NCBI RefSeq assembly: GCF_900108115.1
Contig: NZ_FTPU01000003.1
Span: 1 to 64,000 of the forward strand
Origin: Epilithonimonas bovis DSM 19482
Lineage (GTDB): Bacteria > Bacteroidota > Bacteroidia > Flavobacteriales > Weeksellaceae
Reading direction: 5' to 3'
DNA length: 64,000 nt
A program made the translations under genes and the position numbers. Under the pieces are notes generated by a model, which was not told the origin of the DNA, searched no databases, and was given only the letters and a program-made list of their open reading frames with translations. Of the stretch, positions 1 through 7,428 are shown piece by piece; the stretch's first letter is position 1, and each line of letters begins with the position of its first letter.

Positions 1-2
1 TT

Positions 3-293
3 GATAATCAAAGCATTGTTTTCACGGATAAAAGCACATCATACGTTGATATTTCAGATTTTGTTGAACTTCATATCACCGAAAAATCTGATAAAGAAAC
101 TACCAACGAAACCTTAAAATGGGTTCACATCACCATCAGCAATGCTAAAAGAAATCTATTGGGAAATTATCATAAAATCAAAAGAAAATATCTTCAATTG
201 TATCTCAACGAATTTATTTACAAACTAAATCGAAGATATTTCGGAGACAAACTATTCGAAAGGCTCATTATTGCTAATATTACAGCAGTATGA
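3..293 (+). CDS. C-terminal part of an IS1595/ISXO2-like transposase (cut by window edge)
   Basis: An open frame runs in from the left edge and stops at a TGA at 291-293, giving 96 residues. The segment WVHITISNAKRNLLGNYHKI followed by YLNEFIYKLNRRY is the typical end of ISXO2-like (IS1595 family) DDE transposases, where the conserved N and the YLNEF..R.NRR block lie near the C-terminus. The protein would catalyse cut-and-paste movement of its own element. The catalytic DDE residues and the left end are outside the window, so it cannot be said whether the copy is intact. I could not identify the right inverted repeat in the AT-rich sequence after the stop. Confidence 0.8.
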   Translation, partial: DNQSIVFTDKSTSYVDISDFVELHITEKSDKETTNETLKWVHITISNAKRNLLGNYHKIKRKYLQLYLNEFIYKLNRRYFGDKLFERLIIANITAV

Positions 294-365
294 TTAAAAA
301 CGGATATACATATTTTTTTTTGTTATCTAAAAAAAATACGTGGTGTTCTAAAAATAGTCATTTTA

Positions 366-411
366 AAATTTAAAAAAGGAAAAGCTGCCTTTGCCAATGC
401 AAAGACAGCTT
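366..411 (-). terminator. Rho-independent terminator of the M43 protease gene
   Basis: A 13 bp stem (382-394 with 399-411, one G-T wobble when read on the minus strand) is followed on the minus strand by a T-rich run at 371-381. It lies just after the protease stop codon. Confidence 0.75.
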
Positions 412-434
412 CGTGATATAATGTATAATTTATA

Positions 435-1403
435 TTAATAAACTCTTAGTCCAGATCTAGATCCACCGGAAGCTACTACTGACTGAATTCTGCTTTTTTG
501 ACCAGCCGAGAACATAAACATTGCGGCATCATTTACATAGTCCATGTAATTCATAAACATAACAGATCTAGAAGTTCCGCTACAAGTATTATACAACGGA
601 TATGTTGGTGTTCCATAGTTTGCACCAGTCTGAGTAGGTGTATCAGCAACCAAGTCATTACCGCAAGTCGCATCACCCCAGATGTGTCTTAGGTTTAGAT
701 AATGACCAACCTCGTGCGTCGCCGTTCTACCAAGGTTGTAAGGCGATGTAGCGCCTGTTTTTCCAAAATAGGGTGCAGCAATTACAACACCGTCATTCCA
801 TAATCCTGCGGATTCTGGGAATGTAGCATAGCCAAGGACTCCGCCCATATTTCCAACTACCCAAAGATTGAAGTAGCTGCTTGGAGTTGTGGCGTCAATA
901 CCACCCGTGGATGCTTTTTTCATAGCATCATTCGTTCCCCATTTTGTCTTTGTTGTAGATTTTCTAACCGTTTTAATCAGGTGAAATCTGACTTTTGTAT
1001 CACCTGCTTTTACACCTGAAAATTCTGTTGGAATTTTTGATGCGTCAGTGTTTGTTCCAGCGAAATCAGCGTTGAGAATGGCAATTTGCTCAGCGATTCT
1101 TGCATCTGAAATGTTTTCTGCACTGGTTTTATAAATGACGTTTACGACAACTGGAATATCAACACTACCATCAGCTAAAACCTTTCCCGCAAAAGATTGT
1201 ACAGCAGATTCTATATTAGCATAACGTTGTCTTGCTGATGCATCACTTTTTAAAAGCTCAGCACGAATTTCTTCCGAAGGACAACTTCTTCTGGATGCTG
1301 TGGACGTGGTTGGGTTCTCAGAAGTTATGCTTTCTGTTTCATTAGTGTTGTTACATGCTGTAAGAACAGCAGCAGAGATCAAGTAAAAGAATGTTTTCTT
1401 CAT
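435..1403 (-). CDS. Secreted M43 (pappalysin/cytophagalysin-type) zinc metalloprotease, lipoprotein
   Basis: The protein has 322 residues if it starts at the ATG at 1403. The longer frame from 1448 adds a non-signal-like 15-residue leader, so I prefer 1403, which begins MKKTFFYLISAAVLTAC, a signal peptide with a lipobox Cys at residue 17. The zinc site is HEVGHYLNLRH near residue 230 (HExxHxxxxxH; the usual Gly is Asn here). A Met-turn MNYMDY lies further on, and a Cys pair sits just after the zinc site (DATCGND and YNTCSG). Members of this family are exported and digest proteins or peptides outside the cell. The gene stands alone, with its own terminator and with the clpB terminator upstream. 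Substrate is unknown. Confidence 0.85.
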   Translation of the reverse strand: MKKTFFYLISAAVLTACNNTNETESITSENPTTSTASRRSCPSEEIRAELLKSDASARQRYANIESAVQSFAGKVLADGSVDIPVVVNVIYKTSAENISDARIAEQIAILNADFAGTNTDASKIPTEFSGVKAGDTKVRFHLIKTVRKSTTKTKWGTNDAMKKASTGGIDATTPSSYFNLWVVGNMGGVLGYATFPESAGLWNDGVVIAAPYFGKTGATSPYNLGRTATHEVGHYLNLRHIWGDATCGNDLVADTPTQTGANYGTPTYPLYNTCSGTSRSVMFMNYMDYVNDAAMFMFSAGQKSRIQSVVASGGSRSGLRVY

Positions 1404-1539
1404 AGGATTATATTTATAATTGTACTCAAAAGTATAAATTATTATCAATTAAACAAATAAAATAGTAATGAATATTTAAGTATAGTTGTATTATGTTAAG
1501 AATGAGTTATTTTAAAACAATGTATAAAAATTGGTTAAG

Positions 1540-1578
1540 TCAAACAAAAACTGCGTTTTACAATTTGTAAAACGCAGT
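1540..1578 (-). terminator. Terminator of clpB
   Basis: Perfect stem CTGCGTTTTAC / GTAAAACGCAG (1551-1561 with 1567-1577) extended by one A-T pair, with a T-rich tract on the minus strand at about 1540-1550. The loop and inner stem (ACAATTTGTAAAAC) closely resemble the terminator at 10299-10330. Confidence 0.85.
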
Positions 1579-1616
1579 ATGTAAAGAGTTTTTAATATGA
1601 AGAAAAATTTAAATTT

Positions 1617-4208
1617 TTATTCCACCGGTCTGAAAACCAAACCTGTTTCCTCAAAATAATCTAGGGTAATTCTGTCGCCATCATTGATATTGCCGGCAAG
1701 GATTTCTTTGGAAAGTTTATTGAGGACTTCCTGCTGAATCACTCTTTTCAACGGTCTTGCTCCGAAAACTGGATCGTAACCTTTGTTGGTGAGATAATCC
1801 AAAGCATCTTGTGTTGCAGTCATAATGATATTGCGTTTTGCTAACATATCATTAAAGCCTCTCAGCTGATATTGAACGATTTTTGCGATTTCTTTTTTTC
1901 TTAAAGGCTGGAATAAAACTATTTCATCAATTCTGTTGAGGAATTCCGGACGAAGTGTTTGTTTTAATAAATCAAAAACCTGAATTTTGGTTTTATCAAC
2001 AATTTCATCTTGGTTTTCTTCTGTGATATTTTCAAAATTCTCCTGAATGATATGCGAACCTAAATTCGAAGTCATAATGATAATCGAGTTTTTGAAATTC
2101 ACAACTCTACCTTTGTTATCCGTTAATCGTCCGTCATCCAAAACCTGCAACAACGTGTTGAAAACATCAGGATGCGCTTTTTCGATTTCGTCTAAAAGTA
2201 CCACAGAATAAGGTCTTCTTCGAACTGCTTCAGTTAATTGTCCACCTTCATCATAACCTACATATCCCGGAGGAGCACCAACTAATCTCGAAACACTATG
2301 ACGCTCCTGATATTCACTCATATCAATTCTCGTCATATTGTTTTCATCATCAAATAAAAACTCAGCCAAGGCTTTTGCCAGCTCGGTTTTTCCGACTCCG
2401 GTTGTTCCTAAAAATAAGAACGAACCAATTGGTTTTTTATCGTCGCTTAATCCTGCTCTGTTTCTTCGGATTGCATTTGCCACGGCTTCAATGGCTTCTT
2501 CCTGGCCGACCACTCTCTTGTGGAGCTCGTCCTCCAGATGTAATAATTTTTCTCTTTCGGATTGTAAAAGTTTGGTGACAGGTATACCTGTCCATTTTGC
2601 GATGACTTCGGCGATGTTTTCAGAAGTTACTTCTTCCTTAATCAGCTCATTTTGGTCATTCTGCATTTCCAGTTCCAGTTTCTGCAGTTGATCTTCTTTT
2701 TCACGGAGTTTCCCATATTGGATTTCTGCAACTTTGGCATAATCTCCGGTTCTGGAAGCACGTTCAGCTTCTAATTTCAGAGCTTCAATCTCTTTCTTAA
2801 CCTGTGTAAGATCTTCAGATTTTTGTTTTTCTTTCAGCCATTTTGCATTGATTTCATTTCTCTGTTCAGAAATTTTAGCAATATCTTCCTTCAAATGGTC
2901 AATTTTCGCCTGATTTCCTTCTCTTGAAATGGCCGCCAATTCAATTTCCAACTGCATCAATCGTCTGTCGAGAACATCCAGCTCTTCTGGTTTTGAATTG
3001 ATTTCCATTCTCAGTTTAGCCGAAGCTTCATCAATCAAATCAATCGCTTTATCCGGTAGAAATCGGTCTGAAATATATCGTTGAGACATTTCCACTGCCG
3101 CAATAATCGCTTCGTCTTTGATTCTTACTTTGTGATGCGCTTCATATTTATCTTTGATACCACGAAGGATCGAAATTGCAGATTCGGTATCCGGTTCTTC
3201 CACCATTACCTTTTGGAAACGTCTTTCCAGCGCTTTATCTTTTTCAAAATATTTTTGATATTCGCTGAGTGTGGTTGCACCAATGGCACGCAATTCACCT
3301 CTTGCCAAAGCAGGTTTTAGGATATTAGCAGCATCCATGGCGCCTTCTCCGCCTCCGGCTCCCACCAAAGTATGGATTTCATCAATGAAAAGGATAATCT
3401 GTCCGTCTGATTTGATAACCTCATTCACAACAGATTTCAAACGCTCTTCAAACTCACCTTTATATTTTGCACCGGCAATTAAAGCACCCATATCTAAGGA
3501 GTACAAAGTTTTATCCTGCAAGTTTTCAGGAACGTCACCATTGATAATTCTGTGTGCAATTCCTTCTGCAATCGCAGTTTTACCAACTCCGGGTTCACCA
3601 ATCAGAATCGGATTGTTTTTGGTTCTTCTTGAAAGAATTTGTAAAACTCTTCTGATTTCTTCATCACGACCGATTACAGGGTCAAGTTTCCCTTCTGCAG
3701 CGAGTTCGTTGAAATTTTTAGCATATTTATTTAAAGACTGATACGTTTCTTCTGAACTTGCAGAAGTCGCTTTCGAACCTTTTCTCAATTCTTTGATTCC
3801 GCCTTCCAAAAGGTTTTTCGTAACGCCCATATCTTTTAGCATTTTTGAAGCTTCTGAATTGGTTTCTAAAAGTGAAAGCCATAAATGTTCAATCGTTACG
3901 AATTCATCGCCCATTTTTTTGGCGATGTTGACCGCATCAAGCAAAACTTTGTTTGCTGATTGGGAAAGGTAGATGTTTCCACCTTCAACTTTTGGTAGTC
4001 TTTCCAGATTTTCGCGGTTGCGTTCTCTCAAAAGATTGGCATCCACTTCAGATTTTTTGAGTAGAAAAGGAGAAATATTTTCGTCTACCTGAAAGATGCC
4101 TTCCAGCAGATGTTGAGGTTCGATTTGTTGGTTGCCAAATTCCAGTGCTACCTGTTGGGCCGCCTGAATGGCTTCCTGTGATTTTACAGTGTATTGGTTT
4201 AGATTCAT
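1617..4208 (-). CDS. clpB: ATP-dependent chaperone ClpB (disaggregase)
   Basis: The 863-residue length is normal for ClpB. In order: N-terminal Clp repeat domain (about 1-145), first AAA+ domain with Walker A GEPGVGKTAIAEG near residue 205, a long Glu/Lys-rich coiled-coil middle domain (about 400-525) that separates ClpB from ClpA/ClpC, and the second AAA+ domain with GTTGVGKTELAKA near residue 605 and FLNRIDE further on. The protein forms cytoplasmic hexamers that pull polypeptides out of aggregates together with DnaK. It is a single gene with its own terminator. No CIRCE sequence is visible upstream, but there is a strong hairpin at 4290-4328 in the leader region. Confidence 0.97.
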   Translation of the reverse strand: MNLNQYTVKSQEAIQAAQQVALEFGNQQIEPQHLLEGIFQVDENISPFLLKKSEVDANLLRERNRENLERLPKVEGGNIYLSQSANKVLLDAVNIAKKMGDEFVTIEHLWLSLLETNSEASKMLKDMGVTKNLLEGGIKELRKGSKATSASSEETYQSLNKYAKNFNELAAEGKLDPVIGRDEEIRRVLQILSRRTKNNPILIGEPGVGKTAIAEGIAHRIINGDVPENLQDKTLYSLDMGALIAGAKYKGEFEERLKSVVNEVIKSDGQIILFIDEIHTLVGAGGGEGAMDAANILKPALARGELRAIGATTLSEYQKYFEKDKALERRFQKVMVEEPDTESAISILRGIKDKYEAHHKVRIKDEAIIAAVEMSQRYISDRFLPDKAIDLIDEASAKLRMEINSKPEELDVLDRRLMQLEIELAAISREGNQAKIDHLKEDIAKISEQRNEINAKWLKEKQKSEDLTQVKKEIEALKLEAERASRTGDYAKVAEIQYGKLREKEDQLQKLELEMQNDQNELIKEEVTSENIAEVIAKWTGIPVTKLLQSEREKLLHLEDELHKRVVGQEEAIEAVANAIRRNRAGLSDDKKPIGSFLFLGTTGVGKTELAKALAEFLFDDENNMTRIDMSEYQERHSVSRLVGAPPGYVGYDEGGQLTEAVRRRPYSVVLLDEIEKAHPDVFNTLLQVLDDGRLTDNKGRVVNFKNSIIIMTSNLGSHIIQENFENITEENQDEIVDKTKIQVFDLLKQTLRPEFLNRIDEIVLFQPLRKKEIAKIVQYQLRGFNDMLAKRNIIMTATQDALDYLTNKGYDPVFGARPLKRVIQQEVLNKLSKEILAGNINDGDRITLDYFEETGLVFRPVE

Positions 4209-4289
4209 ATTATTTTTATTAATGTTATTATTTAGTATTGCAGCAAATTTTATGCAATTTCTATCCTTAGAAATTATTTTTTTTGAAAA

Positions 4290-4328
4290 CCTAAGAGATT
4301 AAAAGTTTTTCATTTTAATCTCTTAAGG
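4290..4328. other. Long hairpin in the 430 bp gap between clpB and the paaG-like gene
   Basis: CCTAAGAGATTAAAA pairs with TTTTAATCTCTTAAGG across an 8-base loop, about 15 bp with one bulge. Reading on the minus strand it is followed by a T-rich stretch, so it could end or regulate transcription toward clpB. No gene that would need a terminator lies upstream on that strand. The rest of 4209-4616 is AT-rich and I see no credible gene in it. Confidence 0.5.
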
Positions 4329-4616
4329 CTTCTGTCAATTATTTATTCTTCAACAGCTTCTCAAAAAGTATTCATTTTAGTTTTTATGTTGAAATTAGGA
4401 AAAAATGTCTGGTTATCATATTGTTTGCTGTAGTTTTGAGTGACTTTCTGTCGTGTTTTTAGTGACCGATTCGATTTTTAAATTTAATAAATTTTGATCA
4501 TAAAAGTTTCTTATAATCTTAGCAAACTTTTGACAAAGATAAAATAAATAAGTGAACCTTTCTGGAAATCTAATCTTGTAAGCGTAGCTGTTTTTCGTTA
4601 AATTGTAAATAATCTT

Positions 4617-4624
4617 TATATTTG
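4617..4624 (+). promoter_or_regulatory. Candidate -7 element TATATTTG before the paaG-like gene
   Basis: TATATTTG matches the Bacteroidetes TAnnTTTG consensus and lies 14 bases before the ATG at 4639. I do not see a well-spaced TTG at -33, so the call is tentative. Confidence 0.45.
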
Positions 4625-4638
4625 AAAAAACCAAAATT

Positions 4639-5430
4639 ATGTATTCGCAAATAGATATAGACACGCACTTTGATGGGCGGTTACAGCTGATCCATCTTAA
4701 CCAGCCCGAGAGCTACAACAGTCTCACGCAAATTATGTTACACGAATTGCGCACTGCAATCCATAAGTGTAGCGAAGATGCCAATGTCAGATGTGTCGCC
4801 ATTACAGGGAAAGGAAAAGCTTTTTGCGCAGGCCAAAACCTGAAAGAAGCGTTGGCTTTTGGGGACGGCGACAGGTCTATCCAGAGATTTGTGATAGAAT
4901 ATTATAATCCGCTTGTACAGGAGATTGTAAACTGCAGAAAACCTGTGATAGCAGTGGTTAATGGCCCTGCTGTGGGTGCTGGTGCGATGCTGGCTTCGAT
5001 TTGTGATTTTACTTTAGCGACAGAAAGTTCTTATTTTTCTTTTGCTTTCGCTAATATTGGTTTGATTCCTGATACGGCAGGAACGTATTATTTACCGAAA
5101 TTAGTAGGAAGACAGTTGGCGAGTTATTTATCTTTCACAGGGAAAAAAGTTCCAGCGACAGAAGCTAAAAAAATTGGCTTGATTGCTGATGTTTTTTCTG
5201 ACGCAGAGTTTGTGGAGAAGTCTATGGAAGTTTTGACACAATTGTCTCATGCTGCAACAAAAGCATTGTCTTTCACCAAAAAAGCCTTTAACAAATCCTA
5301 CGATGCAACACTGAAGGAACAGCTGGATTATGAATCCATTATTCAACAAGATGCAGCAGAAACCGAAGATTTCAAAGAAGGCGTTGCTGCCTTTATCGAA
5401 AAACGGCTGCCAAAATATAGAGGTAAATAA
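4639..5430 (+). CDS. Enoyl-CoA hydratase/isomerase, PaaG-like
   Basis: The 263-residue crotonase-fold protein most resembles PaaG, the ring-1,2-epoxyphenylacetyl-CoA isomerase of phenylacetate breakdown. Features seen are the oxyanion-hole segments GKGKAFCAGQNL (about 53-64) and NGPAVGAGAMLA (about 111-122), GLIPDTAGTYYLP near 140-152 (the Asp in IPD is the PaaG catalytic acid position) and the C-terminal EGVAAFIEKRLPKYRGK, very close to the PaaG ending. The stop codon abuts the start of the thioesterase gene, so the two are probably co-transcribed. The rest of a phenylacetate operon (paaABCDE, paaZ, paaK) is not here, so another CoA-ester isomerisation is possible. Confidence 0.75.
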   Translation: MYSQIDIDTHFDGRLQLIHLNQPESYNSLTQIMLHELRTAIHKCSEDANVRCVAITGKGKAFCAGQNLKEALAFGDGDRSIQRFVIEYYNPLVQEIVNCRKPVIAVVNGPAVGAGAMLASICDFTLATESSYFSFAFANIGLIPDTAGTYYLPKLVGRQLASYLSFTGKKVPATEAKKIGLIADVFSDAEFVEKSMEVLTQLSHAATKALSFTKKAFNKSYDATLKEQLDYESIIQQDAAETEDFKEGVAAFIEKRLPKYRGK

Positions 5431-5844
5431 ATGACAGCAAGAGAAACAGCAGATTATATCTTTTCCAAAGACCAATTTTCGCAATGGTTAGGAATAGAAT
5501 TATTAGATATCAAAGACAATTACTGCCTTATAAAAATGCCTATAAAATCTGAAATGATTAATGGTTTGGGAACTGTTCATGGCGGCGTTACATTCGCTTT
5601 TGCAGATTCGGCACTGGCTTTTTCCTCCAATAACAACGGCGATGCTGCGGTGGCGCTCAATTGTTTTATCAGTTTTTCAAAAGCGGTAAGAGAAGGGGAT
5701 ATTCTGGTTGCGGAAAGCGTGCTTCTTACCGATACCAGAAAAACGGCGGTATACGATATCATCATTACAAATCAGGATGATGAGGTGGTTGCAGGTTTCC
5801 GCGGGACAGTTTATAAAATAGGCAAGAAGGTTACTGAGTTATAA
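5431..5844 (+). CDS. Hotdog-fold acyl-CoA thioesterase, PaaI-like
   Basis: The 137-residue single-hotdog protein contains NGLGTVHGGVTFAFADSALAFSSN (given here from about residue 46 to 69), with the HGG loop and the Asp of the PaaI active site. PaaI-type enzymes hydrolyse phenylacetyl-CoA derivatives and are thought to rescue CoA from dead-end ring intermediates. The start codon follows the paaG-like stop directly, and this pairing matches the neighbourhood of these two genes in phenylacetate operons. No promoter is visible between them. Substrate is inferred from context only. Confidence 0.78.
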   Translation: MTARETADYIFSKDQFSQWLGIELLDIKDNYCLIKMPIKSEMINGLGTVHGGVTFAFADSALAFSSNNNGDAAVALNCFISFSKAVREGDILVAESVLLTDTRKTAVYDIIITNQDDEVVAGFRGTVYKIGKKVTEL

Positions 5845-5846
5845 TT

Positions 5847-5935
5847 TTTGGGCAGCTTATCCGCGCTCCGTTCCCGCTATTTTTTTGCATGGCTTATCCA
5901 TCACAAAAAAATGAGCTCCACTCAGCTCGGGCTGC
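5847..5935. repeat. Intergenic hairpin element with GGGCAGC / GGGCTGC ends
   Basis: Directly after the thioesterase stop, GCAGC at 5852-5856 can pair with GCTGC at 5931-5935. The centre forms ATTTTTTT (5878-5885) paired with AAAAAAAT (5905-5912) enclosing ATGG/CCAT. Two further segments inside are GC-rich (CGCGCTCCGTTCCCGC and GAGCTCCACTCAGCTC). The layout resembles the elements at 25910, 32905 and 50519. An open frame runs through it into the next gene but looks non-coding. Confidence 0.6.
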
Positions 5936-5977
5936 AAGCAATTCTACGCATAAATATCAAAAACTTCAGAATTTATT

Positions 5978-6018
5978 TTGAAGTTTTGATTTATTTTATA
6001 ACTTTGTATTTCAAAGTT
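5978..6018 (+). promoter_or_regulatory. Promoter with overlapping palindrome AACTTTG-N5-CAAAGTT
   Basis: TTG at 5978-5980, an 18 bp spacer and TAACTTTG at 5999-6006 form a textbook Bacteroidetes promoter. A perfect 7-5-7 palindrome, AACTTTG tattt CAAAGTT, covers 6000-6018 and so overlaps the -7 box and start region. The ATG at 6025 follows 6 bases later. A repressor bound there would block transcription; the winged-helix protein encoded at 6755 is the obvious candidate (inference). Confidence 0.75.
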
Positions 6019-6024
6019 CTTTTT

Positions 6025-6642
6025 ATGGAATCAAAAAATTATCAGGATGAGTTAGCGCATATCCGTCAGATGATGGAGCGCAGCTCAAGATTTATTTCAT
6101 TAAGCGGATTGTCCGGCGTTATTGCAGGAATTGTCGCTTTGTTGGGTTCTGTTTATGTCTATTTCATTTTCCAGAGGGAAGGCATCAATTATTTTGATGG
6201 ACAAAGAAATATTTACACACCATCTTTAGCCAAAGAATTATTTTTTGTAGCTATTATGGTCTTGATTTTGGCGATCTCCAGTGGATACATTTTCACAGCA
6301 CGGAAAAGCAAAAAACAAAACCTCAGAGTTTGGGATGCTACTACCAAGAGGCTTCTGATCAACTTTGCGATTCCGTTGGTTGCTGGTGGTTTTTTCTGTC
6401 TGGCACTTTGGTATCACCATTATTTTCCTTTAATTGCGCCTTCAATGCTCATTTTTTATGGATTAGCTCTGATTAATGCTGAGAGATACACTTTGTCCGA
6501 TGTCAAATACCTGGGGATTTGTGAAGTCATTCTTGGTATAATTGCCTTGTTCTGGCTTGGTTGGGGATTAATTTTTTGGGCGATAGGTTTTGGTTTTCTG
6601 CATATTTTTTATGGTACTATGATGTATAGGAAGTATGATTAA
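6025..6642 (+). CDS. Polytopic membrane protein of unknown function
   Basis: I do not recognise a named family. The frame is open from 5848, but the ATG at 6025 (MESKNYQDELAHIRQMMERS) is preferred because the longer version would read through a hairpin element and a promoter. The 205 residues hold a short charged N-terminus and about six hydrophobic segments (roughly 22-48, 68-92, 110-130, 135-153, 165-180 and 183-200). It is the first gene of a cluster with a winged-helix regulator, another small membrane protein, a phosphoesterase and a DUF4153/4173 protein, and carries the palindrome shared by three promoters of the cluster. A role in the inner membrane linked to that regulator is an inference. 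Confidence 0.75.
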   Translation: MESKNYQDELAHIRQMMERSSRFISLSGLSGVIAGIVALLGSVYVYFIFQREGINYFDGQRNIYTPSLAKELFFVAIMVLILAISSGYIFTARKSKKQNLRVWDATTKRLLINFAIPLVAGGFFCLALWYHHYFPLIAPSMLIFYGLALINAERYTLSDVKYLGICEVILGIIALFWLGWGLIFWAIGFGFLHIFYGTMMYRKYD

Positions 6643-6754
6643 ACGATAATTGTCAAATCATCTATTTCAAAATTCATTATAAATATATTCATTGAAAATT
6701 ATCATAGGAAAAAAGATAAAATTAATAAAATAACAACAGATCAGCTGACAACTA

Positions 6755-7045
6755 ATGCTAAACATCAATCAACTCAACAAAGAATTTGAAAGCCGTGTAA
6801 GACTGGGCATTATGTCCGTTCTTATGGTAAACGACTGGGTTGATTTTACCGAAATGAAAAACCTGTTGAAAGCAACTGATGGTAATCTTGCAAGCCACAG
6901 CTCAGCTCTTGAAAAGGCTGAATATATAGAGGTGAAGAAAGAATTTGTTGGTAAAAAACCGAAAACCTCTTACCGTGTCACTCAAAAAGGACGAAGTGCT
7001 TTCACCGAACACATTAATAATCTCGAAAAACTACTGGGTAAATAA
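6755..7045 (+). CDS. Winged helix-turn-helix regulator (PF13601/HTH_34-like)
   Basis: The 96-residue protein is a single winged-helix domain of the small MarR/ArsR-like type. It has FESRVRLGIMSVLMVNDWVDF (split here as FESRVRLGIMSVL and MVNDWVDF), a recognition region LKATDGNLASHSSALEKAEYI and a basic wing KKEFVGKKPKTSYRVTQKG. No metal-binding Cys or His cluster or ligand domain is visible, so the signal it senses is unknown. It lies 112 bases after the membrane protein and 56 bases before the next one, in the same direction. Three genes around it carry the same ACTTTG-N5-CAAAGT palindrome at their promoters, which suggests it is their repressor (inference). Its own upstream region lacks a clear copy. 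Confidence 0.85.
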   Translation: MLNINQLNKEFESRVRLGIMSVLMVNDWVDFTEMKNLLKATDGNLASHSSALEKAEYIEVKKEFVGKKPKTSYRVTQKGRSAFTEHINNLEKLLGK

Positions 7046-7065
7046 TCTCAATTTTTTTTGGAAAA

Positions 7066-7084
7066 TAACTTTGTAATTCAAAGA
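7066..7084 (+). promoter_or_regulatory. Second cluster promoter box with palindrome CTTTG-N5-CAAAG
   Basis: TAACTTTG at 7066-7073 matches TAnnTTTG, and CTTTG taatt CAAAG spans 7069-7083. The ATG of the small membrane protein is at 7102. Spacer length and arm sequence equal those at 6000-6018. Confidence 0.7.
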
Positions 7085-7101
7085 ACTTTTAAATTTATAT
7101 T

Positions 7102-7390
7102 ATGATGACAACTAAAAAAAGAATTCTATTGTACACCGTTCCTCTGGTGTTTTTATCAATCCCTTTTGTCGCTGGATTTTTCACAAAAGAAGTTAATTGG
7201 TCTGTAACTGATTTTATAATCGCTGGTGTGTTATTATTTACGACCGCATTTACAGTGGATTTTATTTTGTCAAAAGTAAAAAATGAGAGGTCGGCAGTTT
7301 CTCTACATTTCATTAATCCTTATAGCACTTTTCCTGATTTGGGCAGAACTGGCCGTTGGCATTTTCGGAAGTCCATTCGCAGGTAATTAA
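7102..7390 (+). pseudogene. Small membrane protein, reading frame broken at an A6 tract
   Basis: The frame from 7102 encodes two hydrophobic segments (about 9-27 and 37-55), then after KVKN turns into an arginine-rich tail ending at 7386. In the next frame, from 7283, the sequence reads YISLILIALFLIWAELAVG then IFGSPFAGN and stops at 7390, which is the natural third membrane segment and C-terminus of this family of about 95-residue proteins. Removing one A from the run at 7278-7283 joins the two parts into one protein. This may be a real frameshift mutation, a sequencing error, or slippage on the A-tract. The ATG at 7283 could also start the second part separately. Function is unknown; it sits between the regulator and the phosphoesterase. 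Confidence 0.75.
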
Positions 7391-7405
7391 AAATTTTCAC
7401 TTTCA

Positions 7406-7422
7406 ACTTTGAAATTCAAAGT
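7406..7422 (+). promoter_or_regulatory. Third copy of the palindrome, before the phosphoesterase gene
   Basis: ACTTTG aaatt CAAAGT, perfect 6-5-6. The -7 position reads CAACTTTG, one base from TAnnTTTG. The ATG at 7429 follows 6 bases after the palindrome, the same distance as in the copy at 6000-6018. Confidence 0.7.
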
Positions 7423-7428
7423 AAACTT

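Noticed and set aside
2338-3741. Plus-strand open frames inside clpB
   Set aside because: They are antisense shadows of a highly conserved gene with no independent coding evidence.
4416-4664. 82-residue minus-strand open frame upstream of clpB and over the paaG-like start
   Set aside because: Composition follows AT-rich intergenic DNA, it overlaps the promoter and start of a well-supported gene, and shows no domain or signal.
5848-6024. 59-codon N-terminal extension of the membrane protein at 6025
   Set aside because: It would translate a hairpin repeat and the consensus promoter; the peptide has no family character.
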